Shown here piece after piece: positions 31,433 to 42,932 of a DNA stretch of 64,000 bases. Source of the DNA: Arthonia radiata (taxonomy: Eukaryota > Ascomycota > Arthoniomycetes > Arthoniales > Arthoniaceae); contig PSQN01000003.1 in assembly GCA_002989075.1 (NCBI GenBank), positions 689,366 to 753,365 of the forward strand, written 5' to 3'. Each line of letters begins with the position of its first letter. The first letter of the stretch is position 1. The translations under genes were made by a program, and so were the position numbers. The notes beneath the pieces were generated by a model. It saw nothing but the letters and a program-made list of their open reading frames with translations, did no database searches and had not been told where the DNA came from.

Positions 31433-33988
31433 CTAACCGTCTTCAACCCCTTCGAACGCTTCTCCCAGGGCCTCCCTCATCGCCGCTTCCATCCCGTCGT
31501 CATCAGTCTCGTCGCAAACAGGCACCGCCGAGCCCTTGACTGTGGCGGCATTCGTGACATTCGTGAGACTGCTGGTGCGTGCCAGTGCCCTCTTCTTCCT
31601 CCGTTGCAGGTTGGACCCCCGTATCTTCAACGCCTCCTTCACGGACGACGACTGTGAGCTGCCAACACTGCTCCCATCGCTCTCACTCCCTTTGTCGCTG
31701 TCATCGTCTCGTCGCCTCTTCTTCGACGGCCGCGCACCGTTGACTTTGATCGTGACGCCAGACGTTTTCGCACCTTCGTCGTCGTCCGAGTCGGAAAACT
31801 CCTCATCTTCCTCGTCTGATGCGAAAGCTTCGGCCCACTCCGCATCGTCTTCTTCAGGACTCTGTTGGCCAGCGTCTCCACCGTTGTCATCTTCGTCGTT
31901 GTCCAAAACGCTGTCCATTTGGTCCTGCTGCCCGTTCTTCTCCGAATCGGATACCGGCGCATTGGCGTCGACTGCATCAGAGAAGCCATCGTCATCTGCG
32001 GTGCCTGAGCTGCGTCTCCGTTTCGCCGGCGGCTCAACGTAGACGGTGTAGGCCGCCTCGTCGACCTTCTGCCACCACTGCGACCCGCCATCCAGTAACC
32101 ATTCAGGACTCACAATATGAATCTCTTCTTCTTGCCGCTGGCGCTTCTCCACATTCAGTGACGCCGCCTCCTTCATCTTGTCGGTTGGATCACCAGGTTT
32201 GCAGACCAGATGCGTAGTGTCTTCTCTCAGCTCGGAGCGGTAGCTAACGTCCCCTTGCACGACAGCGCCAAGTCGCATGGCCATGTCGGCCCACCTAGTC
32301 TTCATGATGTCGACGTGCCTAGGCACGAGCCTGGAGAACACGATGCGACAGCCTCGCAGCGGCAGAAAGCGATGTCGCTCGATCACGTCCTTGACGTCTG
32401 GAATCAGAGTCGGCCCAGGCTGCTGGAAGTCGTGCTCTTCCATGCGCTCGTCATAAATGTTGTAAAAGGTGTTCTGAATCTTTTCGAGCATAGCCTCGAT
32501 GCGATGCAGTTCTCTGTCGTCGTCTTTGAGTAATGTCTGTGGGATGGGAGGTCGGCTGGCACTTCGCGTTCGTTCCATAGCTACGCTTTGCTCTTGACTT
32601 TCGCCGAGGTCTAGTGTGTTGTTTTGAGTATCCTCGTCGTCCTCGACGGATGCGGCTGCTTCTTCTTGTTCCTTTTCAAGACTCTTTTGCAGTTGGAGCA
32701 GCGGTCGCTCATTAAGCTGCGCTGCCAATGTCTCGTCCTGCTCGTGCGTCTTGCGCTGAATGTCGTCCGCGTCCGTATTTTCTTGCATCGACACCATCTG
32801 GCCGAGAGCGGACTCATCCCCATCTGGCTGATCCGACGGGGTGTCTTTGTCAGAGCTTGATGAAGTTGGCGAACGCTGGAGCTTGGTCGGTCCAACGCCG
32901 TCCTCTTGGGGCTCTTTCTTGTCACTCTGCTCTTTCCCAGCGCCTGAGGTCTTCTGAGTTGAATCCGTAGCTTGCGACTCAGTGGAATTCCTTGGGGCGT
33001 CCTCTTGCTTGGGCAGGAAACTGGAATTGATATCACCAATGCCGACAAAGAAGTTGAAAGGCTGCACTCTGACCAGATAGTTGCTCCAGTTCCAGACATC
33101 AGCTCGATCATCAATGATCACGACCATGCGATTGTCGACAGGGAAGAGCTTGCGGAGGTTTTTGCTGACCTCGCCGGGAGTCTCAGTCCTACTCAGTATT
33201 CGCTCACCAAAGAGCTTCCGATCGGGATCCACAAGTTTGGCAATGTTCTCCGCGTAGGCTCTCGTGCCCATCGTGTAGATGTGCAGCTCATAAAGCTTGG
33301 ACATGGTCTGCAGAAAGCTGTAGAGGTTAGGTCGCAGCTTGATGTAGTAGGACACATTGCGCTGCAATGCCTCATCATAAAGCTCAAAGACGCGTACATC
33401 CTTCACAGCTGGATGGTTCGGATTCCTGTGATCGTCCATCCACTCTTTGATCGTGGGGTCGACAGAAGCGTGGATGATTGTGAGATCGAGATCAACGACC
33501 AGAGAAAGCTTCCTCTGCTCGAGCAGTCTTGACTTTGCTTCCTGATCAGTTCGCGCAGCTTCTTCATCACTAATGCGCAGCGCTTGGTGATTGGGTGTTA
33601 CCGTCGTGCTGGCTCGCATTGTATCAGGCACCGCGGCCGTGTAGTCGATTGTTGTAAGATCCTTGCCGCACTCCACGCACATGCCGCCATATTGGACGCT
33701 GTGTGTGCATTCCTCCTCAATCTCAACAAGCGCAGAGCTCGGTCCTGAGATGGATGTGCCCTTCTCGACGACCCAGTTGCGCAACGTGCCATCGACCGTG
33801 CTCTCGAAGGTGCTGTAAAACTCCTTGTCGACCTCCTCGATATTGCCAAAGACATCCTCCTCTTTCACCTTTGATCGATAAGTGTACTCGAACAACGCAT
33901 CCTGGCGCTTGACGCTCTCGTTGGCGCGCTTGCGGAGGGTTGCGACGGTGATGGGGTAATGGAGTTCGGTGGTGGATTTGATGAGCAT
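31433..33988 (-). CDS. FCP1: RNA polymerase II CTD phosphatase Fcp1
   Basis: A single exon of 851 residues from ATG 33988. It dephosphorylates Ser2 of the RNA polymerase II C-terminal domain so the enzyme can be recycled. The aspartate phosphatase signature DLDLT lies at residues 166-170, within LVVDLDLTIIHAS. The FCPH fold continues with YIKLRPNLYSFL and MVVIIDDRADVW. A long disordered acidic linker follows, then a BRCT domain at about 550-660 (GCRIVFSRLVPRH, HIVSPEWLLDG). The tail is acidic with basic patches (KKRRRDDD). The N-terminal CTHSVQYGGMCVECGKDL is the Fcp1 cysteine motif. Length and order match the family. Confidence 0.95.
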   Translation of the reverse strand: MLIKSTTELHYPITVATLRKRANESVKRQDALFEYTYRSKVKEEDVFGNIEEVDKEFYSTFESTVDGTLRNWVVEKGTSISGPSSALVEIEEECTHSVQYGGMCVECGKDLTTIDYTAAVPDTMRASTTVTPNHQALRISDEEAARTDQEAKSRLLEQRKLSLVVDLDLTIIHASVDPTIKEWMDDHRNPNHPAVKDVRVFELYDEALQRNVSYYIKLRPNLYSFLQTMSKLYELHIYTMGTRAYAENIAKLVDPDRKLFGERILSRTETPGEVSKNLRKLFPVDNRMVVIIDDRADVWNWSNYLVRVQPFNFFVGIGDINSSFLPKQEDAPRNSTESQATDSTQKTSGAGKEQSDKKEPQEDGVGPTKLQRSPTSSSSDKDTPSDQPDGDESALGQMVSMQENTDADDIQRKTHEQDETLAAQLNERPLLQLQKSLEKEQEEAAASVEDDEDTQNNTLDLGESQEQSVAMERTRSASRPPIPQTLLKDDDRELHRIEAMLEKIQNTFYNIYDERMEEHDFQQPGPTLIPDVKDVIERHRFLPLRGCRIVFSRLVPRHVDIMKTRWADMAMRLGAVVQGDVSYRSELREDTTHLVCKPGDPTDKMKEAASLNVEKRQRQEEEIHIVSPEWLLDGGSQWWQKVDEAAYTVYVEPPAKRRRSSGTADDDGFSDAVDANAPVSDSEKNGQQDQMDSVLDNDEDDNGGDAGQQSPEEDDAEWAEAFASDEEDEEFSDSDDDEGAKTSGVTIKVNGARPSKKRRRDDDSDKGSESDGSSVGSSQSSSVKEALKIRGSNLQRRKKRALARTSSLTNVTNAATVKGSAVPVCDETDDDGMEAAMREALGEAFEGVEDG

Positions 33989-34822
33989 GGCGAGATTCTC
34001 ATCTTTCCAGGAAAGTTTGAAGAGTGCAAAGCACGATTGAGATCGCGACTCAGGTCAAGTGCTGCGCAGGCGGAGAGCTGAAGAGATGGAAGTTGAGGAA
34101 GACGCGGGGCAGAGACGCGTCACGGCGACGGATGGTGCCTGTTTGGATCAGACGATGAGGCTGTAAAGCTTCAGATAGACTGGACGAGCTTGAAATGCGG
34201 AAACCAGGCAGCAGTAATGTCAGGTGTGAGCGCGGAGAAATTCAAGATGGCTCGTTTTGAGGTATGCATTGAAACGCCCCAGGAATCAAGCTGCTTTTGT
34301 AAGTGAGCAGTACGCGCTTGGCCCTATTAGGCGTGCGACAGCCACTTGTCTGCTTTCGCTCTAGCGTGACGATCCCGTTCAACGATCATCACCACTTCTT
34401 TGACTCGAAGAACATCATCTGCATCGATCGCCTGCTTTTGCTATTGAATCGTACAAACACAGCATCACCGCCTCGAGCTATAATACAATACTTGGTGGAT
34501 ATGTCGTCCGCAGCATCTCCTCACCCATTACGCCCTTAACCAAAAACGGCCCCACGCCACGGTGGTGCTTTCAATCCTTCTCTTCACCAGCTGGCCTCAT
34601 ATTGTCTGCCCACCTCCCTAAGTCCCGACACGCGCTATGCTGCACACACTGCCTGGCTCACCAAGGGTATCATCAAAAGAAAGTCAACACTTCATCCGCT
34701 TTTCGAGAGGATATGTCCGTCAGCGTCACAACAAAGGAAAATCGTGCCTCCTCTGCGTAATGTAAGCAGAGGTAATGCGAGCGCACGGCATGAAAGCCAT
34801 ACCTTGACTGTCTGAAAGTTGC
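33989..34822. other. intergenic, FCP1 promoter / RasGAP 3' region
   Basis: About 830 bp between two minus-strand genes. No open frame of note, no repeat and no RNA gene that I can support. Confidence 0.6.
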
Positions 34823-37343
34823 TCACCATCCACGCTTGCGAGCAAAGCGCTTGTTCAGCAGCGCGAGGACCTTGCTAACATTGAACTGAACATATTCCAG
34901 GTCGAGATCTTCTTGGTTGTCCTTTTGCATCTCCAGTAGGTCGTCAAGCTTGAGGTCGAGCTCCAGCAAACCTCGCGTCCGGCCTGCATCCGTGAAACAT
35001 TCAGCAATAAACAATCTCGCTATGAAAGATTGAGACTTACCCTTGTAGTGCAGACTGATGACAAAAGTGCCTGGCAGCGGACTGGTGAAGTTAAAGAAAA
35101 TGTTGGCTCTTCGGTTTTCTGGCACGTTTGACTTTTGAATGACGCCTTCTTTTTCTAGTTGCTGATGGGTGAACTTGTACGGGCCGAGTGCGACGGGCTT
35201 CTTCTGCGCCTTGTTGTTTTGCGTCGCGATACCAGAGCGACCGGCGCTTTGATTTCGCACGTTGTGCAGATAGTTCTTGTACGTCTCAAGCTGCTGGACG
35301 AGGAACGCATTGTGATCGCGAATGGTGCGGAAGACGGACTCAAGTCGCTTCGTCTCTTCGATGACTTTCTCCTTGATGTTACCAAGGTGGACCAGTTCTT
35401 GCTCGACTTCGTCACGGAGTAGGGCGAACCCATCATCCTTACTGATGGTGCCTCCATCCTGCAGCTGGCTGAGGAGCTCGATGCCGCGAATACCTTTTCG
35501 GACCATGACGCTGTCATTGCGTGTCGTAGCTGCTGCCTCGGCAACTTGATCGAGACGGAGAGGTCGGCGCATGACGGCACTGTTGGCGGGAAGAGAGCGC
35601 ATGATCAGGACAAAGGTCGATTTTGCCTCCATGAAGAGGACTTCTTCCTGGGTGATGTCAAGAGCAGCTGTTAGATCGTCAACGGGAGTCTCCCACTTGC
35701 TGTACAAAGGTAAGCTGATCGTGCGATTCTCTTTCCGTGGTAGCTGTTCTGGCGCAGGCCCCAGCTCTTGCAACAGCACGCTCAGGTGCGATCCTTCGTC
35801 CTTTGCCATCTCAATTGTGTGCTTCTGTAACAAAGAGTGTGTTGCATAGACTTCGTTGAGTGTGATTGACAGCTCCAGGTCGCGCTTCGAGAGCGCAACA
35901 TAATTGTCCATCTCCAAGCTTTCGTAGAAGTCCTGCACTTCACAAATATCCAGCAAAAACTTCGATATTCGCTCTCGATTACCCTCGAGAAGCGGCTGCA
36001 AGGCTTGCATATATGGTTCCTTTGATGTCGACGGCTTGTTCGCCAAGTTCTGCAGGATCTTCGCAACGTATGTGAGCGTCCGCTTGGGGTTGTCTGCCGG
36101 CTGCTTGTCGATCAGCATGTACGAAATGGGTGAGATGATAGCTGGATTGATGAAACGCAGGAAGAAGAAGCCGCCAATCAGTGTGCAAATGGTCGAGTCT
36201 TGCGCATCCGGGTATTTTCGGCGGGATAAGCTCCTGATCTGCTTGCAAATCCATCTGATGCCGTACGGTATCTCTTCGAGGCCTTGAATGATGGTTTCAA
36301 GGAACATGCCAGCAATTTCTGTGAGCATCTGTATGCGAGGCGCAATTGTGGCCTGCACCTCTGGGTGATGAGCTGCTTGCTCCGAGCTCACCGATCGCGG
36401 CATGTCTGGGGGTAGCATGCCTCGCTCTCGTTCTGTCTTCTCGATTAGGCGCTCGTAGACTTTCAAAGGATTGATCTCCAGGTCCATGTCTTCAAGCTCG
36501 ATAAGCCGATTGATGCGTTCTGCCAAGATGACCTTGAGATAGCTTTGACCAGGCCCTCTTCGCGTGTATGTGGTCATCATTCGTGAAGCAGGCGTATTCT
36601 GCCGTAGGAGAGATGAATAATCCTGCGTGTGGTCGAACTGGTATGTGAGAACAGACTGCGCGGTTTCGTAAGCATGTGAGTTAATTTACGGTGCGTGCTC
36701 CACGCCTACCTGAAACATGGTCAACAAAAGGTGCTCCTCTCGACTCTCGTACTGGTTGCCGTAAATGGTGAACATGACCGTCTGTAGCAGCGAGTCGATC
36801 TCCGCCATGTTGATGAATCGACAAAGATGCGCGATATGTCTGGGCTCGGACTGTAGCATGAAGAACAGGTTGCCGTACTTCTGGGTCTTTTCATCGCTTG
36901 GGAACACGCCCTGCTGGACAGCTTCGTGGTCGTCCAAATGCGACGCAAAGTCATTTTGCTGGGGCTTGTTAGCTGAGCATTACTCATGATCGCACCGAGC
37001 ATACCTCTTCTATGCGCAATCGATTCTGAATCAGCAACGCTATCCGCGAGTCAAGATATCTGACATCCTTCTCCAGGACGAAGTTTCTCTTGCTTTGTGT
37101 CGAGATCTTCGCCTTCAGATCTCGCAACTGCTTTTGCGCTCGTGCCAGCTCATCCTCGATTTCCATGTCCTTCTCTTTCGCCGACATGGAGAGATAGAGC
37201 GCGGTGACGGAGTACCGTTTGCTCTGCCGGAGCGATCTGGAGCCATCGCGTGAGGAGACTGTGCCTTGACGCGAAACTGGATAGAACGAGCCTTCGGAAG
37301 AAGTCGAGGCGCGTGATGCTGGCGGCATCATGGCGAGAGACAT
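34823..37343 (-). CDS. Ras GTPase-activating protein (Gap1/Sar1 type)
   Basis: Four exons, 37343-37005, 36958-36710, 36655-35041 and 34983-34823, give 787 residues; all junctions hold frame. The first intron is only 46 bp but contains a GCTAAC branch site. It accelerates GTP hydrolysis on Ras, damping cAMP or MAPK signalling. A coiled coil lies in the N-terminal 113 residues. The RasGAP domain starts near 150 with [17 protein letters not shown]. It has a probable arginine finger in [11 protein letters not shown] and the signature [13 protein letters not shown] RasGAP_C domain with coiled coil ends the protein ([34 protein letters not shown]), as in S. pombe gap1. Confidence 0.93.
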
Positions 37344-39933
37344 GGAAACAAGGGTCTGGCCAGTTTAGTGAAGGAAATGTGAGCGGTCAAGGCGCGCGAG
37401 ATGCAGTCGTTGTGGGGATCTCTTCTGAAAAGTGCGTTGCGTGGATGCAAGAGATGAATGCAGCGTATGCTCCTCCTCTTCTTCTGTCAAATGTCCAGTA
37501 GAGTCCTCACGCCCGCTCTGCGGAAGTGTTTTTCCGCTCCTAGCACAAAAGCCACGCAATCTCACCCTGCAATTCTCTTGCGTAACGTTTAACCGTAATG
37601 ACCAGCACGCCTCGGCAGCTCCCACGTGTTGCCAGCGTCCAGACCCGGAGGACGATATCAAACAGTGTACACGCGAACGGCGCAGCGAGTGTGATTGGCA
37701 GCAGGGCGCAGAGCCGCAATCTTCAAATGACGATCAGTGTGCGTGACGTTTGCTGGGATGGGATGGGCGTTTCAGGAGGTGCGCATTCCTGTTGTGACAA
37801 CAGTCGCCGGTGGAGTGGTAGAGAGTGGATATGCCTCACAAGGCAAGCGCGCGGCCGACGGGCTGAGGCGTTTGTTGGGAGATTGGTGAGAGGAAGCGCG
37901 TTTACGGGAGTCGCATTCCAGAGAGGAGGACGAAGTTTGAGAGGGTGACACAAAGAAGGTGTGGACCTTTTTTCGTCGGAGGTCGCACGGGATGATGCCG
38001 TGGGCGGTGCCGAAGTGCGGTCAAAGCAGCGTGAGCAGATGACAAGCGGGGCCGATCACTATGAGCGCTATGGAGGATGGCAGAGGCGCAGAAAGAGAGT
38101 GGCAGAGGAGGGGGAGCGGTTGGAGACGGGTGAAAGAGGCAGTGTGGTGATGGTGGTGTCGGTGGGTTGATGATGGAAGAGAATGAGGGGAGATCGGGGT
38201 GTCCGTAGCGGAAGAGGGTGCACTTCACTAAACGAGTCAGGGGTAAATCGTCCTGCCCTGGCGCTAACCTTCTTTCTCTCCTGGCGATGGCCTAAAATTC
38301 CCGATGGCAGCAGGGACGACGACTTGCTCGTCCGTAAACCTGTTCAAAAAAGCAGCTGTTGCTCTTCTTTGCACTGCTCTGCTGTGCATCCAATGTGTTA
38401 AATTCCAGTGTTGCGACACAAGCACTTCTACGCGCCCTTAAGATTCCCGTTGCCGGCCCCTACAGCTGCACTCTCGACAAACGTCACTCCCCACGACAAA
38501 GGAAGCGCTTTGTCTCAAGCGACTCGATCGCTCTGATATCGCTTTCGACGTCTACTTCATACCCGCCCGTTGGGCTTGTCAGGAATAGGAGTTTCGCCCT
38601 GTTCGTAAGCTCGCAGGGCGACAGGCCACGAATATCCCTCATGTCTCGGCACTCGCGGCGTGGATCAGCAATACTCTACAGGAGGCCCCTATATCAGCAG
38701 TCAGCCTGATACTTATCGCGTCTCATCCCTATCTTCGACGCCTGTCATGCCTGCACTCCCTCTTCGTTGCGTAGATATGGCGCGCCATGTCAAAAGACAT
38801 CCCGGCAAAGCATTCAGGCACACCCTACGATACAGCCAGCTGGGCCCCTGGGACCGATGCGCCAGAGGTGAGATAAAGACGCGTGATCAGGTTTAGGTCC
38901 GAGAGTGGTCCATCCTCTCCACCGGGACCGACGTACAATGCTTTCGGGATTCTTGGGCGTTCGCGTATCGGCCGCAAACGGTTAGCGGTCGAAGGTGTTC
39001 ATGCAGGCACCACCCTCTCAAGTATTGGCGGCCAAGTATTGGGACATGGCTGCGTCAGCTCCTTTGACCGAGCAGTAGCTGCGCTCGAACGCTATCGGGA
39101 AGAGAGATGAGAGCTATCAGCATGGCCGCTTGTGGACAGACGCAAGCGGCCACGTGTTGGCGGCTGTGCCTGAACGAGAGCTTGTGCTGGTGCCTGCCAA
39201 GAACCGCGTGGTCCTCGTGGCCCTGAGCATTATTCGAAATCCCGCGTTGGCGAACGTTGGAGCACATGTCAATGAGCGCTTGAAAGTTCGAAGAGTCAAG
39301 AAGCGTGCTGGCCACTGAAATGTACCGAAGCACAACTCTGTAGTCTCCGGAGCATGTATCAGGTGCGAGCGGGGAACGCCGTGTCCATGGATTGAACATC
39401 ACCGCATGAAATAATATTCCAGAGCGATGATGATGACCTGAGATCTCTTGGTCTTCTGCGCAGTGACATTACAATGGTCGTAAACTAGCAACGCGGTACT
39501 TGTACATGAAGCAACCCAAGGCATCGTACGATGCCTGCTTCCAGGCCTGTGCCACGCCGAAGAACCCAGACAGCCCCAAGTCCTGACCATGGAGCTGCAA
39601 GATCGTCGCCCCCTCACACTCTCTGGCGTCCAACATGCAGAGATATCACAACGTTCTTCCGATCCTGTATAACACCACCAACATTTCCCACATCCCGTCT
39701 TTGCCCAGGATTAGGCTTAGATTAGCGCCCGCTCGCCACCAGATGCCGACTCTAGCGGAGGTGCACCCGACAGTCGACCGCCACCGCGCCACTCCCCAGC
39801 TCGGAAAATGGTTGTCAGTCAGAGGCGGCATCTAGACGATGCTGGGCAATAAACCTCCCGCCAAACGTTGAGGTCCAGCTTTGATGAACCGAGAGGTCTC
39901 GAAACGCCTCACCGAGCACGTGCAGCGCACATT
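37344..39933. other. 2.6-kb gene-poor interval
   Basis: The longest stretch here without a supported gene, between RasGAP (5' side) and the DUF6594 gene (3' side). On the minus strand 38080-38190 is strongly pyrimidine-rich, as in fungal transcription start regions. Stop-poor frames at 38360-38900 and 39055-39400 start without ATG or conflict across strands and show no domain. It may hold a long RasGAP leader or promoter or a non-coding RNA. Confidence 0.5.
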
Positions 39934-42049
39934 TCATCCAGCAGTCGCGGCTATACATGCCAGGAGACACACGTAAAAGCCCAGGCAGACTTGTCTTTCT
40001 TGATCCGCCATCATATCCTTGCCAAAGCCCGTCAAGTACATGCCGACATAGCCAGCTCCTGAAAACACAGCAAGCAAGACTGCCCGGACTAGCCAGCTCG
40101 ATGCCGCCGAGAACATGACAAAGGCAACCAGCATTGCTGCTGGTGGACCAAGAAGCAATGACGGCATGGTGGTGATGGGCCTGAATGAAGGCGGAGGGGG
40201 GACCGACGGAGGCTGAGACGCAGAGCCGGATGTGTTGATCAGATCATCTGAACAATCAAGGAAGCGCAGCTCCTCGGCAGCGACCGGTTTGACCTTCTTG
40301 ACGAAGTTACGGTAATGCTCGATGTCTTCATTGCCGGCTGGTGGCGTTCTTTTGACGACAGCGTTGTAAGAAGACAGTGCGTCGTCTTTAGAATCTGTTA
40401 GCTAACCTGAAAGGTAACCTTAGTACCAATACCGAACTTACTGTACTGCTTGATTTTGACAAAAATCCGGCCAAGAAGGTCAGTACGCTGATAGGTGAGA
40501 TCATTGCTGTAGCGTGCCTCAATGCGCCTCGATTCTGGAATACTAGGCGACGCTTTGCAACGTGCCAGGCTTGCGTCCAACGTCTGTAATTGCTCCTCCA
40601 TCTCGGCAATCTCATCCTGTAAATGGAGCAAGATGCGGTGATTGAGACGTCCGAAGCGGCGATAGAGACCGGAAATCTTGCCATCTTCGGTCCGGGTATG
40701 ATCAGACACGGAAGAGGCAAGTAAGTCATAGCCAGACGGCTTTCGAGGTTGCTGCGCAACTTGACGTGGATGCACAGGAGCTGGGTGTGCGTACGGCACC
40801 ATCGTAGTCGGAGGATACCCCTGTGAATTGAGATACGCGGATGGGTGCACCGACCCACCGCTAGCGCTCGACCAACGTCGTTGCCAGGATGAGGCCGTCT
40901 CAATGTGGTCTCTAGCGGCGGCAGATGTGCCCTCTGTCTTAGCCTCTGTCTTCGTGTCCGTCTTGGTCTTCGCTTTCGGGTCTTCATCTGCCGCTGGTAT
41001 TACGAGCTGCTTGTCAGACGCACGCCAACCAACGGACTCTGGGCTGCTGCCGCGCACCGAGATGCCGGAGTCTGAGTGCAATTGATCTGCGCTTGCCCAT
41101 GAGGCTACACGCAGAGGCTTTGGACTCACGAACGGATCAGCAGAGGAACGGTGAGCTTCCATGGCAGGAGTCTGTGGGCGAGGAGCTGCTTCGTCGCCGG
41201 CCTCACTACCAGACTCAGAGGCTGTACCTTCGCTTCCAGTAGGGTCTTCTTCCATGAATGCAAAGACATCCGGTTGACCATGTTCCTGCCGCTCTTTGCG
41301 ACGCCGGCGCTTCTTGTGGGTATCTTGACCATTCTGAGGCATGTGCTCAGAAGATAATGTGCTCTTCTTTGAGGACTCTGATCTCGTGTAAGAGCTCTGC
41401 GTCACCGTTGAATTGCTACCGTTGCTTCCACTGGAAGAGCTCGTAGCTGCGGTAAGACAAGAGAGCACCGACTGCATTGAGGGCGAAGTCAACGATCGAG
41501 CTCGAGTCTGCAGCTCTGTGTGTGAGTTCGTATGCTGTCTCGTGACGCGCCCATTCCTGGACGATTGTTTGGCCTGAGCACGTGTCTTGCTTCTGTTGCG
41601 TGCGGAAGACGCCGTGGACCTCGAGGGGGTGTCGCGGCTCGATCGTCCCTCAAGTATACGTCCGAGAGTAGGCAGGTAGGATTCGCCATTGGAAGAGAGT
41701 GACGACTGAGAACCTGAATGCCTGGATCTCACAGTGCGAGGGGGTTTCGATCTGGTGTGCTTCCCGTGGCGGCGCTGCGAATCTCTCGATGAAGCGGAGA
41801 CAGATGAAACATCGGAGTCCTCCTCCTCGTCATCATCATGGCTTTCTCTCAGGTTCTGCAGATGCTTGCTGGACTCATGCAAGCTCTTCAAGTCATTTGC
41901 GCCATCCAAGGAAGCTCTACGGTAGTGAGCCTTTGCATTCTTTCTAGAAGGCTGCTCGAGCACATGTATGGGCGGCGTGGCTGTCGACTGAGACCTCGTT
42001 AGCTCGGGGTATAGCAAATGAATTGCTCAGTACGGTCGCGACTTACCAT
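39934..42049 (-). CDS. DUF6594-family membrane protein
   Basis: Exons 42049-42047, 41987-40442 and 40394-39934 give 669 residues. The first exon is the start codon alone (ATG followed directly by GTAAGT). The acceptor after CTAACGAGGTCTCAG puts STATPPIHVLE in frame, and the 47-bp second intron ends at CTAACAG. The first ~455 residues are disordered and rich in Ser/Arg/Lys/Glu, with a KKRRRRKERQ patch. The DUF6594 region begins GLYRRFGRLNHRILLHLQDE and continues with a coiled coil (EIAEMEEQLQTLD). Near the C-terminus are hydrophobic segments (MLVAFVMFSAASSWL, VRAVLLAVFSGAGYVGMYL). The function is unknown. A possible 42-nt intron near 40000 would change the last ~18 residues. Confidence 0.85.
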
Positions 42050-42932
42050 GATAGGAATGTCCTTCTAGGGCGCGGACAAACAGCAACTGAAAGAGCGCTT
42101 CTGCAGGCGTGGTGAGGATGGCCAGGAGCTAAATTGAGCCAGCTGCAGACAGCCGACGGAAGCATGCAGGATGGTGCAAGGCCGACAGCGGGGGGAAGGT
42201 CGATAGTTATCATGGTGACGGGAAAGGTACGAGGGACGGGGGGCCGAGACACGCGAAGAGGACGAGGTGTGCTGGTGACACAGGGAACAGGATCTTGGGA
42301 TGTTTCAAACGGGTCGATCGAGGCTGGGACAAGGGCGTGGACGTGGGATGATGGCTGACGCAGGCGGGAGGAGAGAGGGAGCTGGTTGGAGCGACGGCAT
42401 TCCAGAAACAAGTCATACCCTTGCCCGCATCGGGCAATATCTTCGGTCCTCGTCGCTCCCTCTACTGCACATGAGCGTGGCATCTTGAGACCCTATTGTT
42501 GTCTTCCTTGCATGATAACGGCGCCTCTTGATTTGACATCATCTTATCCTGCTCCGCAAGTACCTCCCTCACAGACACGGAAGGGCACGAGAATCACACG
42601 CGTGTATTCGACTTCGAGGTCGGCTGTTATTCAAAATTACGTCGGGTATGAATATATTAAAAAGTAAGCTGTATGCGGCGAGGCTGAGGATCGCCCTCGT
42701 CTGCTGCTGTGATGAAAACCTCCATGGAACCGAGAGACGGAGCTTCGGGCTCCTTCAAATCCTGTGCACATGCGCCAGACAGATCATTGAGATACCGTAA
42801 AGAGGAGCGTCGTCACGTCGTTATCGAACAAGGAAGATTTCTGGTGCTGCATGTCTTAGCTGGTTAGGTAAGGGAACGTGGACTGCGCATGCCCTGCTGC
42901 ATAGCCGAAGCAGTGGCGCCACCTGCAAGTAC
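42050..42932. other. intergenic, DUF6594 gene promoter / LTE1 3' region
   Basis: About 880 bp. Minus-strand CT-rich runs around 42120-42380 fit a promoter and leader for the DUF6594 gene. No other gene or repeat recognised. Confidence 0.55.

Noticed and set aside
38359-38896. Two overlapping plus-strand frames in the large gap
   Set aside because: They start with TTG or GTG, conflict with each other and have no domain.
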